Assembly (NCBI RefSeq): GCF_030285925.1
Contig: NZ_CP127251.1
Location: forward strand, 1,426,001-1,490,000
DNA from: Devosia sp. YIM 151766
GTDB lineage: Bacteria > Pseudomonadota > Alphaproteobacteria > Rhizobiales > Devosiaceae
Reading direction: 5' to 3'
DNA: 64,000 nt
Each line of letters starts with the position of its first letter. The first letter of the stretch is position 1. The notes below the pieces were generated by a model. That model was not told the origin of the DNA. It saw nothing but the letters and a program-made list of their open reading frames with translations, and did not search any database. Below, in pieces: positions 17,665 to 27,422 of the stretch. The position numbers and the translations under genes are program-made.

Positions 17665-20600
17665 TCAGCTACAGCCGGTCGTCGTGCCGCAGGTGTCGCA
17701 CTTCAGACATGTGCCGTTCCGGACCATCGTGAAATTGTGGCATTCGGTGCATTGATCGCCGGTATAGCCCTTCATTTGCGCCTCGGCGCGCAACAGGCCG
17801 GCATCCTTGCTCGGCGGCGGCGCCGGGATCGGTACGAGCTCGGCCGTGTTGAGCGCGGTAGGCGTCGGATCGATCTTGAGCGCCGTGGCGCCGCGCAGGG
17901 CCGTCACCGTCGAGGTGCTGGCCGCCTGGGGGACGTAGCGGCCGGCTTCGGCGGTGGGGACCAGCATCAGCGACGCATTGGCGGTCTTACCGCGGGTCAT
18001 GCCGCGGGAGACAAAGCGCTCGGCGGGCACCGGGGCAGGGGCGGGCGCAGCGCTGCGCGCGTCCTGGCCTTCGGCAACGCCCTTGCCGAGCGAAGTCGGG
18101 CTGTCCGGATTGACATGGGCCAGGTCATCCCGGTCGAGATAGCTGACGGCCAGTTCGCGGAACACGTAATCGAGGATCGAGGTGGCGTTCTTGATGCGGT
18201 CATTGCCCGCGACCATGCCGGCCGGCTCGAAGCGTGTGAAGGTAAAGGCCTCGACGAATTCGTCCAGCGGCACGCCATATTGCAGGCCGATCGAGATCGA
18301 GATAGCGAAATTGTTCATCATGGCGCGGAAGGCGGCGCCTTCCTTGTGCATGTCGATGAAGATTTCACCCAGCCGTCCATCGACATATTCGCCGGTGTGA
18401 AGATAGACCTTATGACCGCCCACGACTGCCTTCTGGGTATAACCCTTGCGGCGATCCGGCATTTTTTCGCGTTCGCGGAACACCTTCTCGACGATCTTCT
18501 CGACGATGACTTCGGTGCGGGCGGCGGCGGGCAGGGCGGCGAGGGTTTCTACCGTATCCTCATCATCCTCGTCGTCAGCGGCGGCGAGCACGGAGGAATT
18601 GAGCGGCTGGCTCAGCTTGGAGCCGTCGCGATAGAGCGCATTGGCCTTCAGGGCCAGGCGCCAGGACAGCATATAGGCGTTCTTGGCGTCCTCGACCGTG
18701 GCGTCGTTCGGCATATTGATGGTCTTGGAGATGGCGCCCGAAATGAAGGGCTGGGCGGCTGCCATCATCAGGATATGGGATTCCACCGACAGATAGCGCT
18801 TGCCGATCTTGCCGCAAGGCGTGGCGCAATCGAAAACGGGCAGGTGCTCTTCCTTGAGGAAGGGCGCGCCTTCCAGCGTCATGGCGCCGCAGACATGGAT
18901 ATTGGCGGCTTCGATATCCTTCTTGCCGAAGCCCAGGAAGGAGAGCAGGTCGAAGGAGAAGTCGTTGAGCTGCTCGTCGGTGACCCCGAGGGATTTGAGG
19001 AAATCGGCGCCCAGCGTCCACTGGTTGAAGATGAACTTGATGTCGAAGGCCGAGGCGGTCGCGGCGTTGAGCGCGGCGATCTTCTCGTCGGTAAAGCCCT
19101 TGGTGCGCAGGGTCGCCGGATTGATGCCCGGCGCCTGGTTGAGATTGCCATGGCCGACCGCATAGGCCTCGATCTCGGCGATCTGGTCTTCCGAATAGCC
19201 CAGGGTGCGCAGGGCAGGGGGCACCGCGCGATTGATGATCTTGAAATAACCGCCGCCGGCCAGCTTCTTGAACTTCACCAGCGCGAAATCGGGCTCGATG
19301 CCGGTGGTATCGCAATCCATCACCAGCCCGATCGTGCCGGTCGGGGCGATAACGGAAACCTGGGCGTTACGGTAGCCGTGCTTCTCGCCCAGCGCCAGCG
19401 CCTCGTCCCAGGCGGCCTTGGCGCGGGTGGAGAGGCCCTCATCCGTCAGGCCGGCATGGTCGAGAGCGACCGGATTGACTGAAAGACCCTCATAGCCATC
19501 GGCATTGCCATGGGCGGCATTGCGGTGGTTGCGGATGACGCGCAGCATGTGCTTGGCATTGCGCTTGTAATCCTTGAACGGGCCGAGCTCCTTGGCCATT
19601 TCGGCCGAGGTGGCATAGGAAACGCCGGTCAGAATGGCGGTGATGGCGCCGGCAATGGCGCGGCCTTCGGCCGAGTCATAGGGAATGCCGGAGGTCATGA
19701 GCAGGCCGCCGATATTGGCGTAGCCGATGCCCAGCGTACGATATTCGAACGAGCGTTCGGCAATGGAGCGCGAGGGGAACTGGGCCATCATCACCGAGAT
19801 TTCGAGCACCACGGTCCAGAGGCGGACAGTGTGTTCGAAGGCGGCGGTGTCGAAGCTCGAATCCTGGTTGCGATAGGGCAGCAGGTTGACCGAGCAGAGA
19901 TTGCAGGCCGTATCGTCGAGGAACATATATTCCGAGCACGGATTGGACGCGACGATGGGGCCGGCAGCAGGGCTGGTGTGCCATTCATTGATGGTGGTGT
20001 GATACTGAATGCCCGGATCGGCCGAGGCCCAGGCCGCGTAGCCGATCTGTTCCCAGAGGTCGCGGGCCTTCAGCGTCTTGGTGACGTCGCCCTTGATGCG
20101 GCCGATGAGGTTCCAGTCGCCGTCATTCTCGACGGCATTGAGGAATTCGTCGGTGACGCGGACGGAATTGTTCGAATTCTGGCCGGAAACGGTGAGATAG
20201 GCTTCGCTGTCCCAATCGGTGTCGTAGATGGGGAATTCGAGGTCGGTATAGCCCTGCCTGGCGAACTGGATGACGCGGAAAATGTAGTTTTCCGGCACCA
20301 GGGCCTTTTTGGCGGCGCGGACTTCGCGCTTGAGCGCCGGGTTCAGCGCCACGTCAAAGCAATCGTCGCCCGAACCTTCGCAGTTCACGGCGGCCTTCAT
20401 GATCGCCTTCAAATGCTTGGAGACGACCTTGGAGCCGGTGACGAGGGCGGCGACCTTCTGCTCTTCCTTCACCTTCCAATTGATATATTGCTCGATATCG
20501 GGGTGATCGATGTCGATCACCACCATCTTGGCGGCGCGGCGCGTGGTGCCGCCCGACTTGATGGCGCCGGCAGCGCGGTCGCCGATCTTGAGAAAGCTCA

Positions 20601-21363
20601 TCAGGCCCGAGGACTTGCCGCCGCCCGAGAGCTTTTCGCCTTCGCCGCGGAGCTTGGAGAAATTGGTGCCGGTGCCGGAGCCGTATTTGAACAGGCGCGC
20701 CTCGCGGACCCAGAGGTCCATGATGCCGTTTTCGTTGACCAGGTCGTCGTCGACGGACTGGATGAAGCAGGCATGCGGCTGAGGATGCTCATAGGCCGAT
20801 TTGGACTGAACGAGCTTGTGGGTGAACGGGTCGACATAGAAATGGCCCTGGCCGGGACCGTCAATGCCATAGGCCCAATGCAGGCCGGTATTGAACCATT
20901 GCGGCGAATTGGGCGCGACGCGCTGGGTGGCGAGCATGAAGGCCAGTTCGTCGAAGAAGGCGCAGGCGTCGTCCTCGCTGTCGAAATAGCCGCCCTTCCA
21001 GCCCCAATAGGTCCAGGTGCCGGCCAGGCGGTCGAACACCTGGCGGCTGTCCATTTCCGGGCCGTAGCGCTCGGCTTCGGGCAGCTTGGCCAGCGCGGCC
21101 TCGTCAGGAACGGAGCGCCACAGCCAGGAGGGGACGGAATTCTCCTCGACCTTCTTCAAGACCTTGGCGACGCCGGCCTTGCGGAAATATTTCTGGGCGA
21201 TGATGTCAGTGGCCACCTGCGACCAGGTCGCGGGCACGGCGATGTCGTCGAGCTTGAAAACCACGGACCCGTCGGGGTTCCGGATTTCGCTGGTGGCCGA
21301 GCGGAACTCGATGGAGCCGTAGCGATCCGCATTGGCAGTGGTAAACCGGCGTTCGATGCGCAT
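17665..21363 (-). CDS. nrdJ: Adenosylcobalamin-dependent (class II) ribonucleotide reductase
   Basis: NrdJ makes deoxyribonucleotides using a radical from adenosylcobalamin, so it works with or without oxygen. The 1232-residue protein has [11 protein letters not shown] near residue 160, [20 protein letters not shown] near residue 205, the catalytic NPCSEY followed by [14 protein letters not shown] near residue 475, and [20 protein letters not shown] near residue 675. The C-terminal tail carries a cysteine cluster ([21 protein letters not shown]) that serves as the redox shuttle. I chose the ATG at 21363 over that at 21393. No class I nrdAB is in view. A large antisense frame here is a shadow. 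Confidence 0.97.
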   Translation of the reverse strand: MRIERRFTTANADRYGSIEFRSATSEIRNPDGSVVFKLDDIAVPATWSQVATDIIAQKYFRKAGVAKVLKKVEENSVPSWLWRSVPDEAALAKLPEAERYGPEMDSRQVFDRLAGTWTYWGWKGGYFDSEDDACAFFDELAFMLATQRVAPNSPQWFNTGLHWAYGIDGPGQGHFYVDPFTHKLVQSKSAYEHPQPHACFIQSVDDDLVNENGIMDLWVREARLFKYGSGTGTNFSKLRGEGEKLSGGGKSSGLMSFLKIGDRAAGAIKSGGTTRRAAKMVVIDIDHPDIEQYINWKVKEEQKVAALVTGSKVVSKHLKAIMKAAVNCEGSGDDCFDVALNPALKREVRAAKKALVPENYIFRVIQFARQGYTDLEFPIYDTDWDSEAYLTVSGQNSNNSVRVTDEFLNAVENDGDWNLIGRIKGDVTKTLKARDLWEQIGYAAWASADPGIQYHTTINEWHTSPAAGPIVASNPCSEYMFLDDTACNLCSVNLLPYRNQDSSFDTAAFEHTVRLWTVVLEISVMMAQFPSRSIAERSFEYRTLGIGYANIGGLLMTSGIPYDSAEGRAIAGAITAILTGVSYATSAEMAKELGPFKDYKRNAKHMLRVIRNHRNAAHGNADGYEGLSVNPVALDHAGLTDEGLSTRAKAAWDEALALGEKHGYRNAQVSVIAPTGTIGLVMDCDTTGIEPDFALVKFKKLAGGGYFKIINRAVPPALRTLGYSEDQIAEIEAYAVGHGNLNQAPGINPATLRTKGFTDEKIAALNAATASAFDIKFIFNQWTLGADFLKSLGVTDEQLNDFSFDLLSFLGFGKKDIEAANIHVCGAMTLEGAPFLKEEHLPVFDCATPCGKIGKRYLSVESHILMMAAAQPFISGAISKTINMPNDATVEDAKNAYMLSWRLALKANALYRDGSKLSQPLNSSVLAAADDEDDEDTVETLAALPAAARTEVIVEKIVEKVFREREKMPDRRKGYTQKAVVGGHKVYLHTGEYVDGRLGEIFIDMHKEGAAFRAMMNNFAISISIGLQYGVPLDEFVEAFTFTRFEPAGMVAGNDRIKNATSILDYVFRELAVSYLDRDDLAHVNPDSPTSLGKGVAEGQDARSAAPAPAPVPAERFVSRGMTRGKTANASLMLVPTAEAGRYVPQAASTSTVTALRGATALKIDPTPTALNTAELVPIPAPPPSKDAGLLRAEAQMKGYTGDQCTECHNFTMVRNGTCLKCDTCGTTTGCS

Positions 21364-22058
21364 TCTCGTCGTAATCCCCAAATAAGCAGGCACATAAAGG
21401 CCCGCCAGCCGCTGGTTCGGCTTCGTCCGTTGCTGTTTGACGCTTTTACTAATCGAAATCCGCGGGAGGTGCGGGTTTCGAAAATTTGCCCCGTGCCCCG
21501 AACCCGCGACGATCTTGCTGTCTGCCGTTGGATTTCGAGGACTTTCCGGCCGTCTGTCGGGACGGTTCCGGACCGCCGATAAGACTTCCCCGATTCATGG
21601 GGCGCGTCAACGTCAGAAATCACAACACCTAGTGCCGCAGCCGGGTTCCGAAACAAGGTATAGTAGGGACAATATGTGAATTGCGGGGACAAAGTGCAAG
21701 GAAATCAGCGCGCTCGGACGCAGATTTGAACGGCTGTTCCTATCGGTCGCCGGATGGAAACGTGAGGTCAGGTTCCTGCCGTAATATGCGGCGAATCCTT
21801 GCTGTTTGCCCCCCGCTCTGGCCGCGTTATCGGATGGTTAACCATGGGGGCGAATGGCAGAATCAAGCAGGACGAAATGGTGTCAAGCGAACAATTTTGG
21901 GCAAATCCGGGGGTGGCCGCCACACCATATCCGGTTCGCGCCGGAAGCGTGTTGCGGGATCGCGACTTTGATGCCGCAGGCGCCAAGAAGGTCTAGGCTC
22001 CCTCGGCCAGCCATGCTAAACCGCAGCCAATCGACGTCCCCAATCTCGGAATCGACCT
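21364..22058. other. 695-bp intergenic region upstream of nrdJ
   Basis: No convincing gene is present. The nrdJ side should hold its promoter and leader. A 14-bp imperfect palindrome at 21621-21634 (read on the minus strand CACTAGGTGTTGTG) resembles an NrdR box; a second weaker half-like site is at 21668-21681, spaced 47 bases away, which does not fit the usual paired spacing. I saw no cobalamin-riboswitch B12 box. A 50-65 residue frame ending at 21996 could be coding but has no recognisable features. Confidence 0.5.
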
Positions 22059-22460
22059 GTGGCCCAATCCGGTATCAAGCAATTCCTGACTGAAATCCTC
22101 TCCTGGTGGGGGGGCAATACCTGGGGCACGCGGCTCTGGATCAAGCGGTTCGGCGCCTATGTCGGCTCGGATGAGTTCGGCAATCGCTATTATTATGACC
22201 AGAAGCACGACCGCCGCTATGTGACCTATGCCGGCGGCTTCGCCGATGCCTCCGCCATTCCGCCGGGCTGGAACGGCTGGATGCATTACCGCACCGACGT
22301 GGTGCCCGCCGATGCCAGATATGAGCCGCATGCGTGGGAAAAGCCGCATCTGCCGAACCTGACCGGCACCGCCGCCGCCTATCGTCCGGACGGCAGCCTG
22401 CTCAACAAGGGTGAGCGCCCGCGCGTGACCGGCGATTATCAAGCCTGGTCTCCCGAATAA
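22059..22460 (+). CDS. NDUFA12-family complex I accessory subunit
   Basis: The 133-residue protein belongs to the NDUFA12/B17.2 family, an accessory or assembly subunit of the NADH:ubiquinone oxidoreductase in alphaproteobacteria and mitochondria. Key stretches are GTRLWIKRFGAYVGSDEFGN, YYDQKHDRRYVTYAGG, IPPGWNGWMHYRTD and AWEKPHLPNLTGTAAAY. GTG at 22059 is the only sensible start; the next ATG lies inside the domain. It is followed 12 bases later by the DUF2155 gene, the usual neighbour in this order. Confidence 0.93.
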   Translation: MAQSGIKQFLTEILSWWGGNTWGTRLWIKRFGAYVGSDEFGNRYYYDQKHDRRYVTYAGGFADASAIPPGWNGWMHYRTDVVPADARYEPHAWEKPHLPNLTGTAAAYRPDGSLLNKGERPRVTGDYQAWSPE

Positions 22461-22472
22461 GGGCAGGGCGCG

Positions 22473-22898
22473 TTGCGACCAGTCCTTGCTCCGTTTCTGC
22501 GGCCGCTGCTGACAGCGGCCGTTTTGGCTTGCGGCCTGCCCATGCTGCCGGCACAGGCGCAACCCATGGCCAATCCGGTGGCGACCTTTGCCGGTCTCGA
22601 CAAGATCACCGGCCGCATCACCCGCTTCGATGTCTATATCAATGAAACGGTGCTGTTCGGCGCGCTCGAGATCACGCCGCGCGCTTGCTATAACCGGCCG
22701 GCCAGCGACACGCTGCAACGTATTTCGGCCTTTCTGGAAGTGAACCAGATGAGCCTCGATGGCACCGGCGAGCGCATCTTCACCGGCTGGATGTTTGCCG
22801 ATAGCCCGGCGCTCAACGCCGTGGACCACGCGGTCTATGACGTGTGGCTGATCGAGTGCAAGGTTTCGACCAATGTCCCGCCACCGGAGCAGCGATAG
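22473..22898 (+). CDS. DUF2155-domain secreted protein
   Basis: The 141-residue protein has a signal peptide (FLRPLLTAAVLACGLPMLPAQA) and a conserved core with FAGLDKITGRITRFDVYINE, LEITPRACYNRP, and FTGWMFADSPALNAVDHAVY, then DVWLIEC. This matches DUF2155, found beside NDUFA12 and aat in Hyphomicrobiales; function unknown. The start is TTG at 22473, with GGGCAGG upstream; no closer ATG leaves the signal intact. Confidence 0.82.
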   Translation: MRPVLAPFLRPLLTAAVLACGLPMLPAQAQPMANPVATFAGLDKITGRITRFDVYINETVLFGALEITPRACYNRPASDTLQRISAFLEVNQMSLDGTGERIFTGWMFADSPALNAVDHAVYDVWLIECKVSTNVPPPEQR

Positions 22899-22981
22899 GT
22901 TTTTTTCCGCTTCCGTCGAAATCGGCGATTGTCTCTCGTCGCACCGGTACGGGCCGAGTGGCCGCGCTGAGGAGAGACGAT

Positions 22982-23479
22982 ATGTTGAGCTTACCGGAAA
23001 TCATCGAGCGGCCGGCACAGGCCTATGCCTTTGTCCGATTCACCGTGCCGATGGATCAGATGCAACGCCCCGCCAATGAGGGCTTTCCGCAGGTTTTCGA
23101 CTATGTCGCCAAGCATGGGCTGAAGCCCATCGGCGCCGCCTTCTACAATTATCGCCGCATCGACATGGCCGATACGCTGGATGTCGAGGCCGGGATAGCG
23201 CTCGAACATGCCGGGCCGGAAGAGGGCAATGTGAAGATCGGCACCTTGCCGGCGGGCCGCTTCGTCACGCTGACCTGGAACGGCCATCCCGACCATTTGA
23301 TGACGGTGACCGGCATGCTGATCGGCTGGTTGAAGCTGGCGGAAATGCCGCTGGACATGGTCGAGGCGGCCGACGGCGATCATTTCGCTTGCCGGCTGGA
23401 ACTTTACGAGAGCGATCCGGCGGAAGTACCGAACCTGGACGAATGGGTGACGACGCTGGCCTTCAAGCTGGCCGACTAG
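22982..23479 (+). CDS. GyrI-like/effector-binding-domain protein
   Basis: This 165-residue protein consists of one GyrI-like (SOUL/AraC-effector-type) fold: IIERPAQAYAFVRFTVPMDQ, FDYVAKHGLKPIGAAFYNYR, VEAGIALEHAGPEEGNVKIG, then LPAGRFVTLTWNGHPDHLM. No DNA-binding domain is attached. It may bind a small ligand or act as a hydrolase-like GyrI relative. The ATG at 22982 is preceded by GGAG. The gene faces the aph-like gene, with seven bases between stops. Confidence 0.78.
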   Translation: MLSLPEIIERPAQAYAFVRFTVPMDQMQRPANEGFPQVFDYVAKHGLKPIGAAFYNYRRIDMADTLDVEAGIALEHAGPEEGNVKIGTLPAGRFVTLTWNGHPDHLMTVTGMLIGWLKLAEMPLDMVEAADGDHFACRLELYESDPAEVPNLDEWVTTLAFKLAD

Positions 23480-23486
23480 GGAGCGG

Positions 23487-24263
23487 CTAGAACATCTCGT
23501 CCAGCGCGCAATAATAGCGGTATTTCGCCTCGTCCCATTCCACGCCATAGGCGGCCAGGAACGGAGCGACATGCTCCTTGCCGATATTATAGGCGATGCT
23601 GCGGCAGGCCAGCGCCAGGTCCTGCCAGAGATCGGCCCGACCCAGGCGGCCGCAATCGACAATGCCGGAAAAGCGGCTGTCCTGCGCCATGATATTGGGG
23701 GCGGAGGCATCGCCATGGGTCAGAATCAACTCGCCGGCTTCGGGCCGGTTGGCATGCAGCCAGTCCAGCACCTGCCCTGCGCTCCAGCCCCGGCGTTCGG
23801 TATCGAAATCGCTCTCATCCACCTTTCCCGCCACCAGCCGCCGCTCGGCCTCGGCGAGGCGCGCATCGAGGCTGTGATCGAAGGGGCAATTGGTGGGATC
23901 GAGCGCATGGAGGCGCTTGAGGCCCTGGACATAGGCGCCGACGAATTCGGTGGGCCGTTCCATATGGAGGGTCAGGTCCTCGCCGGGAACGGCGCTCATC
24001 AGCAGGAAGAGACGTTCGGCGGTCTGTTCCGCATCGATGACCCGTGGCGCCTTGAAGCCCATGCCGGTCAGCCAGTTCAGCCGTTCGATTTCGCCGGGCA
24101 GCTCGGCCAGCGCGTGGACAGGCTCGGTCTTGAGAAAGACCGAATTTCCATCGGCCAGCGCAATCCGCCAGACGTCGCAGTTCGACCGTCCGATCGTCAC
24201 GGCCTTCCAAGGCAGCTCTTGCAGCGGTGCGAGGCTTTCGGGCAAGTCGACGGGTCTGGTCAT
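23487..24263 (-). CDS. APH(3')-like aminoglycoside phosphotransferase-family kinase
   Basis: The 258-residue protein has the kinase fold of APH enzymes: a lysine-containing strand NSVFLKTEP, the catalytic loop LTHGDASAPNI (D and N conserved) near residue 190, and the metal-binding IVDCGRLGRADLWQDLA. These match the APH(3') class, which inactivates kanamycin-type drugs, but chromosomal relatives often phosphorylate other small molecules. It overlaps the aat stop by ATGA, so it is translated together with aat. Drug resistance should not be assumed from sequence alone. Confidence 0.78.
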   Translation of the reverse strand: MTRPVDLPESLAPLQELPWKAVTIGRSNCDVWRIALADGNSVFLKTEPVHALAELPGEIERLNWLTGMGFKAPRVIDAEQTAERLFLLMSAVPGEDLTLHMERPTEFVGAYVQGLKRLHALDPTNCPFDHSLDARLAEAERRLVAGKVDESDFDTERRGWSAGQVLDWLHANRPEAGELILTHGDASAPNIMAQDSRFSGIVDCGRLGRADLWQDLALACRSIAYNIGKEHVAPFLAAYGVEWDEAKYRYYCALDEMF

Positions 24264-24895
24264 TGCCGGCGGTCCCATTCATTCCAGTCGCCCGCCAAGC
24301 TCAGGGCCCGGCCCAGGCGGTCTTCATATTCCGCCCGGGGGATTTCGATACCGCCGAGCGAAGCCAGATGGTCGGTGAGGAATTGGGTGTCGAGCAATTG
24401 GAAGCCGCCAGCCCGGAGCCGCTCCACCAGATGGGCCATGGCCATTTTCGAGGCGTCGGTGCGTCGATGGAACATGGATTCGCCGAAGAAGGCAGCGCCG
24501 ATGGCGAGGCCATAGAGGCCACCGACCAGCTCCGTTCCGTCCCACACTTCGACCGTATGGGCGATGCCGCGATGGAACAGTTTGCCATAGACGGCGCGGA
24601 TGGTGCCGTTGATCCAGGTGGTGTGCCGATCCGCGCCGATCGTGGCGCAGCCGTCGACGACAGCGTCCCAGTCCGTGTCCACGCGAATGGTCCAGCCCGA
24701 TTTGCGCATCGCCTTGCGCAGGCTTCGCGAAACGTGGAAGTCATCGAGCGGCACGATGCCGCGCTGCTCGGGGCTCACCCAGAACAGATCTTCGTCCGCG
24801 GCATCCTCGGCCATCGGGAAAATGCCGGAGCGATAGGCGCGGACGATCAGTTCAGGCGTGATCTCGACGGTAAAGGGATCGGTGTGGCGGACCAT
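24260..24895 (-). CDS. aat: Leucyl/phenylalanyl-tRNA--protein transferase
   Basis: Aat adds Leu or Phe to proteins with N-terminal Arg/Lys, marking them for ClpAP degradation. The 211-residue protein shows AYRSGIFPMAEDA, LFWVSPEQRGIVPLDDFHVS, TWINGTIRAVYGKLFHRGIA, HTVEVWDGTELVGGLYGLAI, GAAFFGESMFHR and FQLLDTQFLTDHLASLGGIE. All are family hallmarks. I chose the ATG at 24895; the longer frame to 25015 has no similarity. It lies downstream of accC and overlaps the aph-like gene. Confidence 0.95.
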   Translation of the reverse strand: MVRHTDPFTVEITPELIVRAYRSGIFPMAEDAADEDLFWVSPEQRGIVPLDDFHVSRSLRKAMRKSGWTIRVDTDWDAVVDGCATIGADRHTTWINGTIRAVYGKLFHRGIAHTVEVWDGTELVGGLYGLAIGAAFFGESMFHRRTDASKMAMAHLVERLRAGGFQLLDTQFLTDHLASLGGIEIPRAEYEDRLGRALSLAGDWNEWDRRQ

Positions 24896-25014
24896 GGGCG
24901 TCACCGCATGAGAAGGCCGGATTGCCCGGGCAAGCCCGGCAATGACGCGGTTCGGAGGACTATGCGCAAAGCCATCGCTCCATCGCCACCGGGCCAGTCC
25001 CGGTGGCCCATCCA

Positions 25015-26361
25015 TTAGGCCTTATTGGCCGCCAGAAATTTTTCCAGCCAGTGGATGTCGTAGTTTCCCGCCAGGATATCCGGCTCCCTGATCAGGCGCT
25101 GGAACAGGGGCAGGGTGGTCTTGACGCCATCGACCACGAATTCGTCCACGGCGCGGCTGAGGCGCTTGAGGCATTCCTCGCGGGTGCGGCCATAAACGAT
25201 CAGCTTGCCGATCAGCGAGTCGTAATAGGGCGGAATCTTATAGCCCTGATAGACCGCCGAATCGACGCGGACGCCGACGCCGCCCGCCGGATGGTAGAAG
25301 GTGATGGTGCCGGGCGATGGCGCGAAGGTCTGCGGGTCCTCGGCATTGATGCGCACTTCGATGGCATGGCCATAGAACTGCACCATGTCCTGGGTCATGG
25401 AGAGCTTTTCGCCCGAGGCGACGCGGATCTGCTCATAGACGATATCGATGCCGGTGATACGCTCGGTCACCGGATGCTCCACCTGCAGGCGCGTATTCAT
25501 TTCGATGAAATAGAATTCGCCGTTCTCGTAGAGGAATTCGACGGTGCCGGCGCCGGAATATTTCAGCTTGCGCATGGCGTCGGCGCAGATTTCGCCGATC
25601 TTGTCGCGTTCCTCCGGGGTGATGGTGGGGCCGCCGGCCTCTTCCCAGACCTTCTGGTGGCGGCGTTGCAGCGAGCAGTCGCGGACGCCCAGATGCACGG
25701 CATTGCCCTGACCGTCGCCGAGGACCTGCACCTCGATGTGACGCGGCTTGCCGAGATATTTTTCCATATAGACGGAATCGTTGCCGAAGGCGGCCTTGGC
25801 CTCGGAACGGGCCGTCGACCAGGCGACCAGCAACTCGGATTCGGACTGGGCCACCTTCATGCCGCGTCCGCCGCCACCGGCGGTCGCCTTGATCAATATG
25901 GGATAACCGATGTCCTTGGCGGCCTTGAGCGCCTGCTGTTCGGTCTCGACCGCATCGGCTGAACCGGGAACCACGGGGATGCCGAGCTCAACCGCAGTCC
26001 TCTTGGCGGTGATCTTGTCGCCCATGATCTCGATGTGATGCGCCGACGGACCGATAAAGGTCACGTTGTGCTCGGACAAGATCTTGGCGAAGCGGGCATT
26101 CTCGGCGAGGAAGCCATAGCCCGGATGCACCGCGTCGGCGCCGGTGATCTCGCAGGCAGCGAGAATGGAGGGAATGTTGAGATAGCTGTCCTTGGCCGCA
26201 TTGGGGCCGATGCAGACGCTTTCATCGGCCAGGCGCACATGCATGGCGTTGGCGTCGGCGGTGGAATGGACCGCTACGGTCGCGATGCCCAGTTCTTTGC
26301 AGGCGCGCAGGATGCGCAGGGCGATTTCGCCGCGATTGGCGATGAGGACTTTCTGGAACAC
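25015..26361 (-). CDS. accC: Acetyl-CoA carboxylase biotin carboxylase subunit
   Basis: AccC carboxylates biotin on AccB with ATP and bicarbonate, the first step of fatty-acid synthesis. The 448-residue protein opens FQKVLIANRGEIALRILRAC, has the ATP-grasp glycine loop KATAGGGGRGMKV near residue 160, CSLQRRHQKVWEEA, FIEMNTRLQVEHPVTE and RINAEDP. The start is GTG at 26361 after AAGGGG. It lies 12 bases downstream of accB in the same operon. Confidence 0.97.
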   Translation of the reverse strand: MFQKVLIANRGEIALRILRACKELGIATVAVHSTADANAMHVRLADESVCIGPNAAKDSYLNIPSILAACEITGADAVHPGYGFLAENARFAKILSEHNVTFIGPSAHHIEIMGDKITAKRTAVELGIPVVPGSADAVETEQQALKAAKDIGYPILIKATAGGGGRGMKVAQSESELLVAWSTARSEAKAAFGNDSVYMEKYLGKPRHIEVQVLGDGQGNAVHLGVRDCSLQRRHQKVWEEAGGPTITPEERDKIGEICADAMRKLKYSGAGTVEFLYENGEFYFIEMNTRLQVEHPVTERITGIDIVYEQIRVASGEKLSMTQDMVQFYGHAIEVRINAEDPQTFAPSPGTITFYHPAGGVGVRVDSAVYQGYKIPPYYDSLIGKLIVYGRTREECLKRLSRAVDEFVVDGVKTTLPLFQRLIREPDILAGNYDIHWLEKFLAANKA

Positions 26362-26373
26362 GTGAGAAGCCCC

Positions 26374-26865
26374 TTATTCGATGACGACGAGCGGCTCGCC
26401 ATATTCGACCGGCTGGGCATCGTCCACGAGGATACGGGTGATGGTGCCCGAACGGTGCGCCGGAATCTGGTTCATGGTCTTCATCGCCTCGATGATGAGG
26501 ACGGTCTGGCCCTCGGAGACCTTGGCGCCGACTTCGACGAAGGCAGGCTTGCCGGGTTCGGACGCGCGATAGGCGGTGCCCACCATCGGCGATGTCAGGG
26601 TGCCGGGATTGGCGGCGAGGTCCTCGGCCTTGGCCGGGGCAGCGGCAGGCACCGAACCGGCCGGCGCGCTCGGGGCAGGGGCGGCGGCGGGCGCCGGCAT
26701 ATACTGGACCGGCGCATGCGCATAGGTCGGCGCTTCGTTGGGATAGGAGCGGGTGACGCGAACCCGAAGGTCTTCCTGCTCGATTTCGATCTCGGCGAGG
26801 TTTTCCTTGTTGAGCAATTCGGCGATGGCGCGGATCAGTTCCTGATCCACCGATGGCTTGGTCAT
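26374..26865 (-). CDS. accB: Biotin carboxyl carrier protein of acetyl-CoA carboxylase
   Basis: AccB carries the biotin between the two half reactions. The 163-residue protein has an N-terminal helical part ([20 protein letters not shown]), an Ala/Pro-rich linker (residues about 50-75) and a C-terminal biotinyl domain with the biotinylation motif [11 protein letters not shown] and [10 protein letters not shown]. The ATG at 26865 follows GGGAGA. It sits between aroQ and accC, the usual order. Confidence 0.97.
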   Translation of the reverse strand: MTKPSVDQELIRAIAELLNKENLAEIEIEQEDLRVRVTRSYPNEAPTYAHAPVQYMPAPAAAPAPSAPAGSVPAAAPAKAEDLAANPGTLTSPMVGTAYRASEPGKPAFVEVGAKVSEGQTVLIIEAMKTMNQIPAHRSGTITRILVDDAQPVEYGEPLVVIE

Positions 26866-26900
26866 TTTGTGTCGGTCTCCCGGCTTCTCGCGTCGAAGCG

Positions 26901-27338
26901 TTATTTGAGTTTCTGGGCCAAAGCGTCCAGGGCCAGTTTATACCCCAGGCTGCCAAAGCCGCAAATGACGCCGAAAGCGACCGACGACACATAGGAATGG
27001 TGCCGGAACGCCTCGCGCTGATGGATATTGGTAAGATGCACTTCGGCGACGGGCAGACCCACGGCCCGCAGGGCGTCGTGAATAGCCACCGAAGTGTGCG
27101 AATAGGCGGCCGGATTGATCAGGATGGCGTCCGCCGTCTCGCGGGCCTCCTGAATCCAGGTGACCAATTCGCCTTCATGATTGGATTGGCGGAAATCAAC
27201 GGCTAGACCGGATTCCGCGGCTGCCTTTAAGCATAGCGCCTCGATATCCTTGAGGGTTTCGGCCCCATAGGTGTCCGGCTCGCGCGTACCGAGCAGGTTC
27301 AGGTTCGGGCCGTTGAGAACGAGAACGCGTTTAGTCAT
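26901..27338 (-). CDS. aroQ: Type II 3-dehydroquinate dehydratase
   Basis: AroQ converts 3-dehydroquinate to 3-dehydroshikimate in the shikimate pathway. The 145-residue protein carries [19 protein letters not shown] (active-site Asn, Arg, Tyr), [36 protein letters not shown] and VEVH-type [20 protein letters not shown] chose the ATG at 27338; upstream codons lack similarity. The gene lies between the DsbA-like gene and accB. Confidence 0.96.
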   Translation of the reverse strand: MTKRVLVLNGPNLNLLGTREPDTYGAETLKDIEALCLKAAAESGLAVDFRQSNHEGELVTWIQEARETADAILINPAAYSHTSVAIHDALRAVGLPVAEVHLTNIHQREAFRHHSYVSSVAFGVICGFGSLGYKLALDALAQKLK

Positions 27339-27422
27339 GGTTCTTGCCTTGTGCACCGGCGCTTTCGACCGGCGCAAGGGCGGTTACACGAAATACACCG
27401 GAAATGCCAGCAATGTGCCGGC

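Noticed and set aside
17608..19482. A 624-codon open frame on the plus strand opposite nrdJ
   Set aside because: It is a shadow of the GC-rich nrdJ gene: Gly/Arg/Ala/Glu-rich translation, no domain, and exact overlap with a certain gene.
19510..21582. A 690-codon open frame on the plus strand opposite nrdJ
   Set aside because: Same reason: low-complexity translation antisense to nrdJ.
21364..21720. Cobalamin riboswitch upstream of the B12-dependent reductase gene
   Set aside because: I could not find the conserved B12-box sequence on the nrdJ strand, and nrdJ is B12-using rather than B12-synthesising, so a riboswitch is not required.
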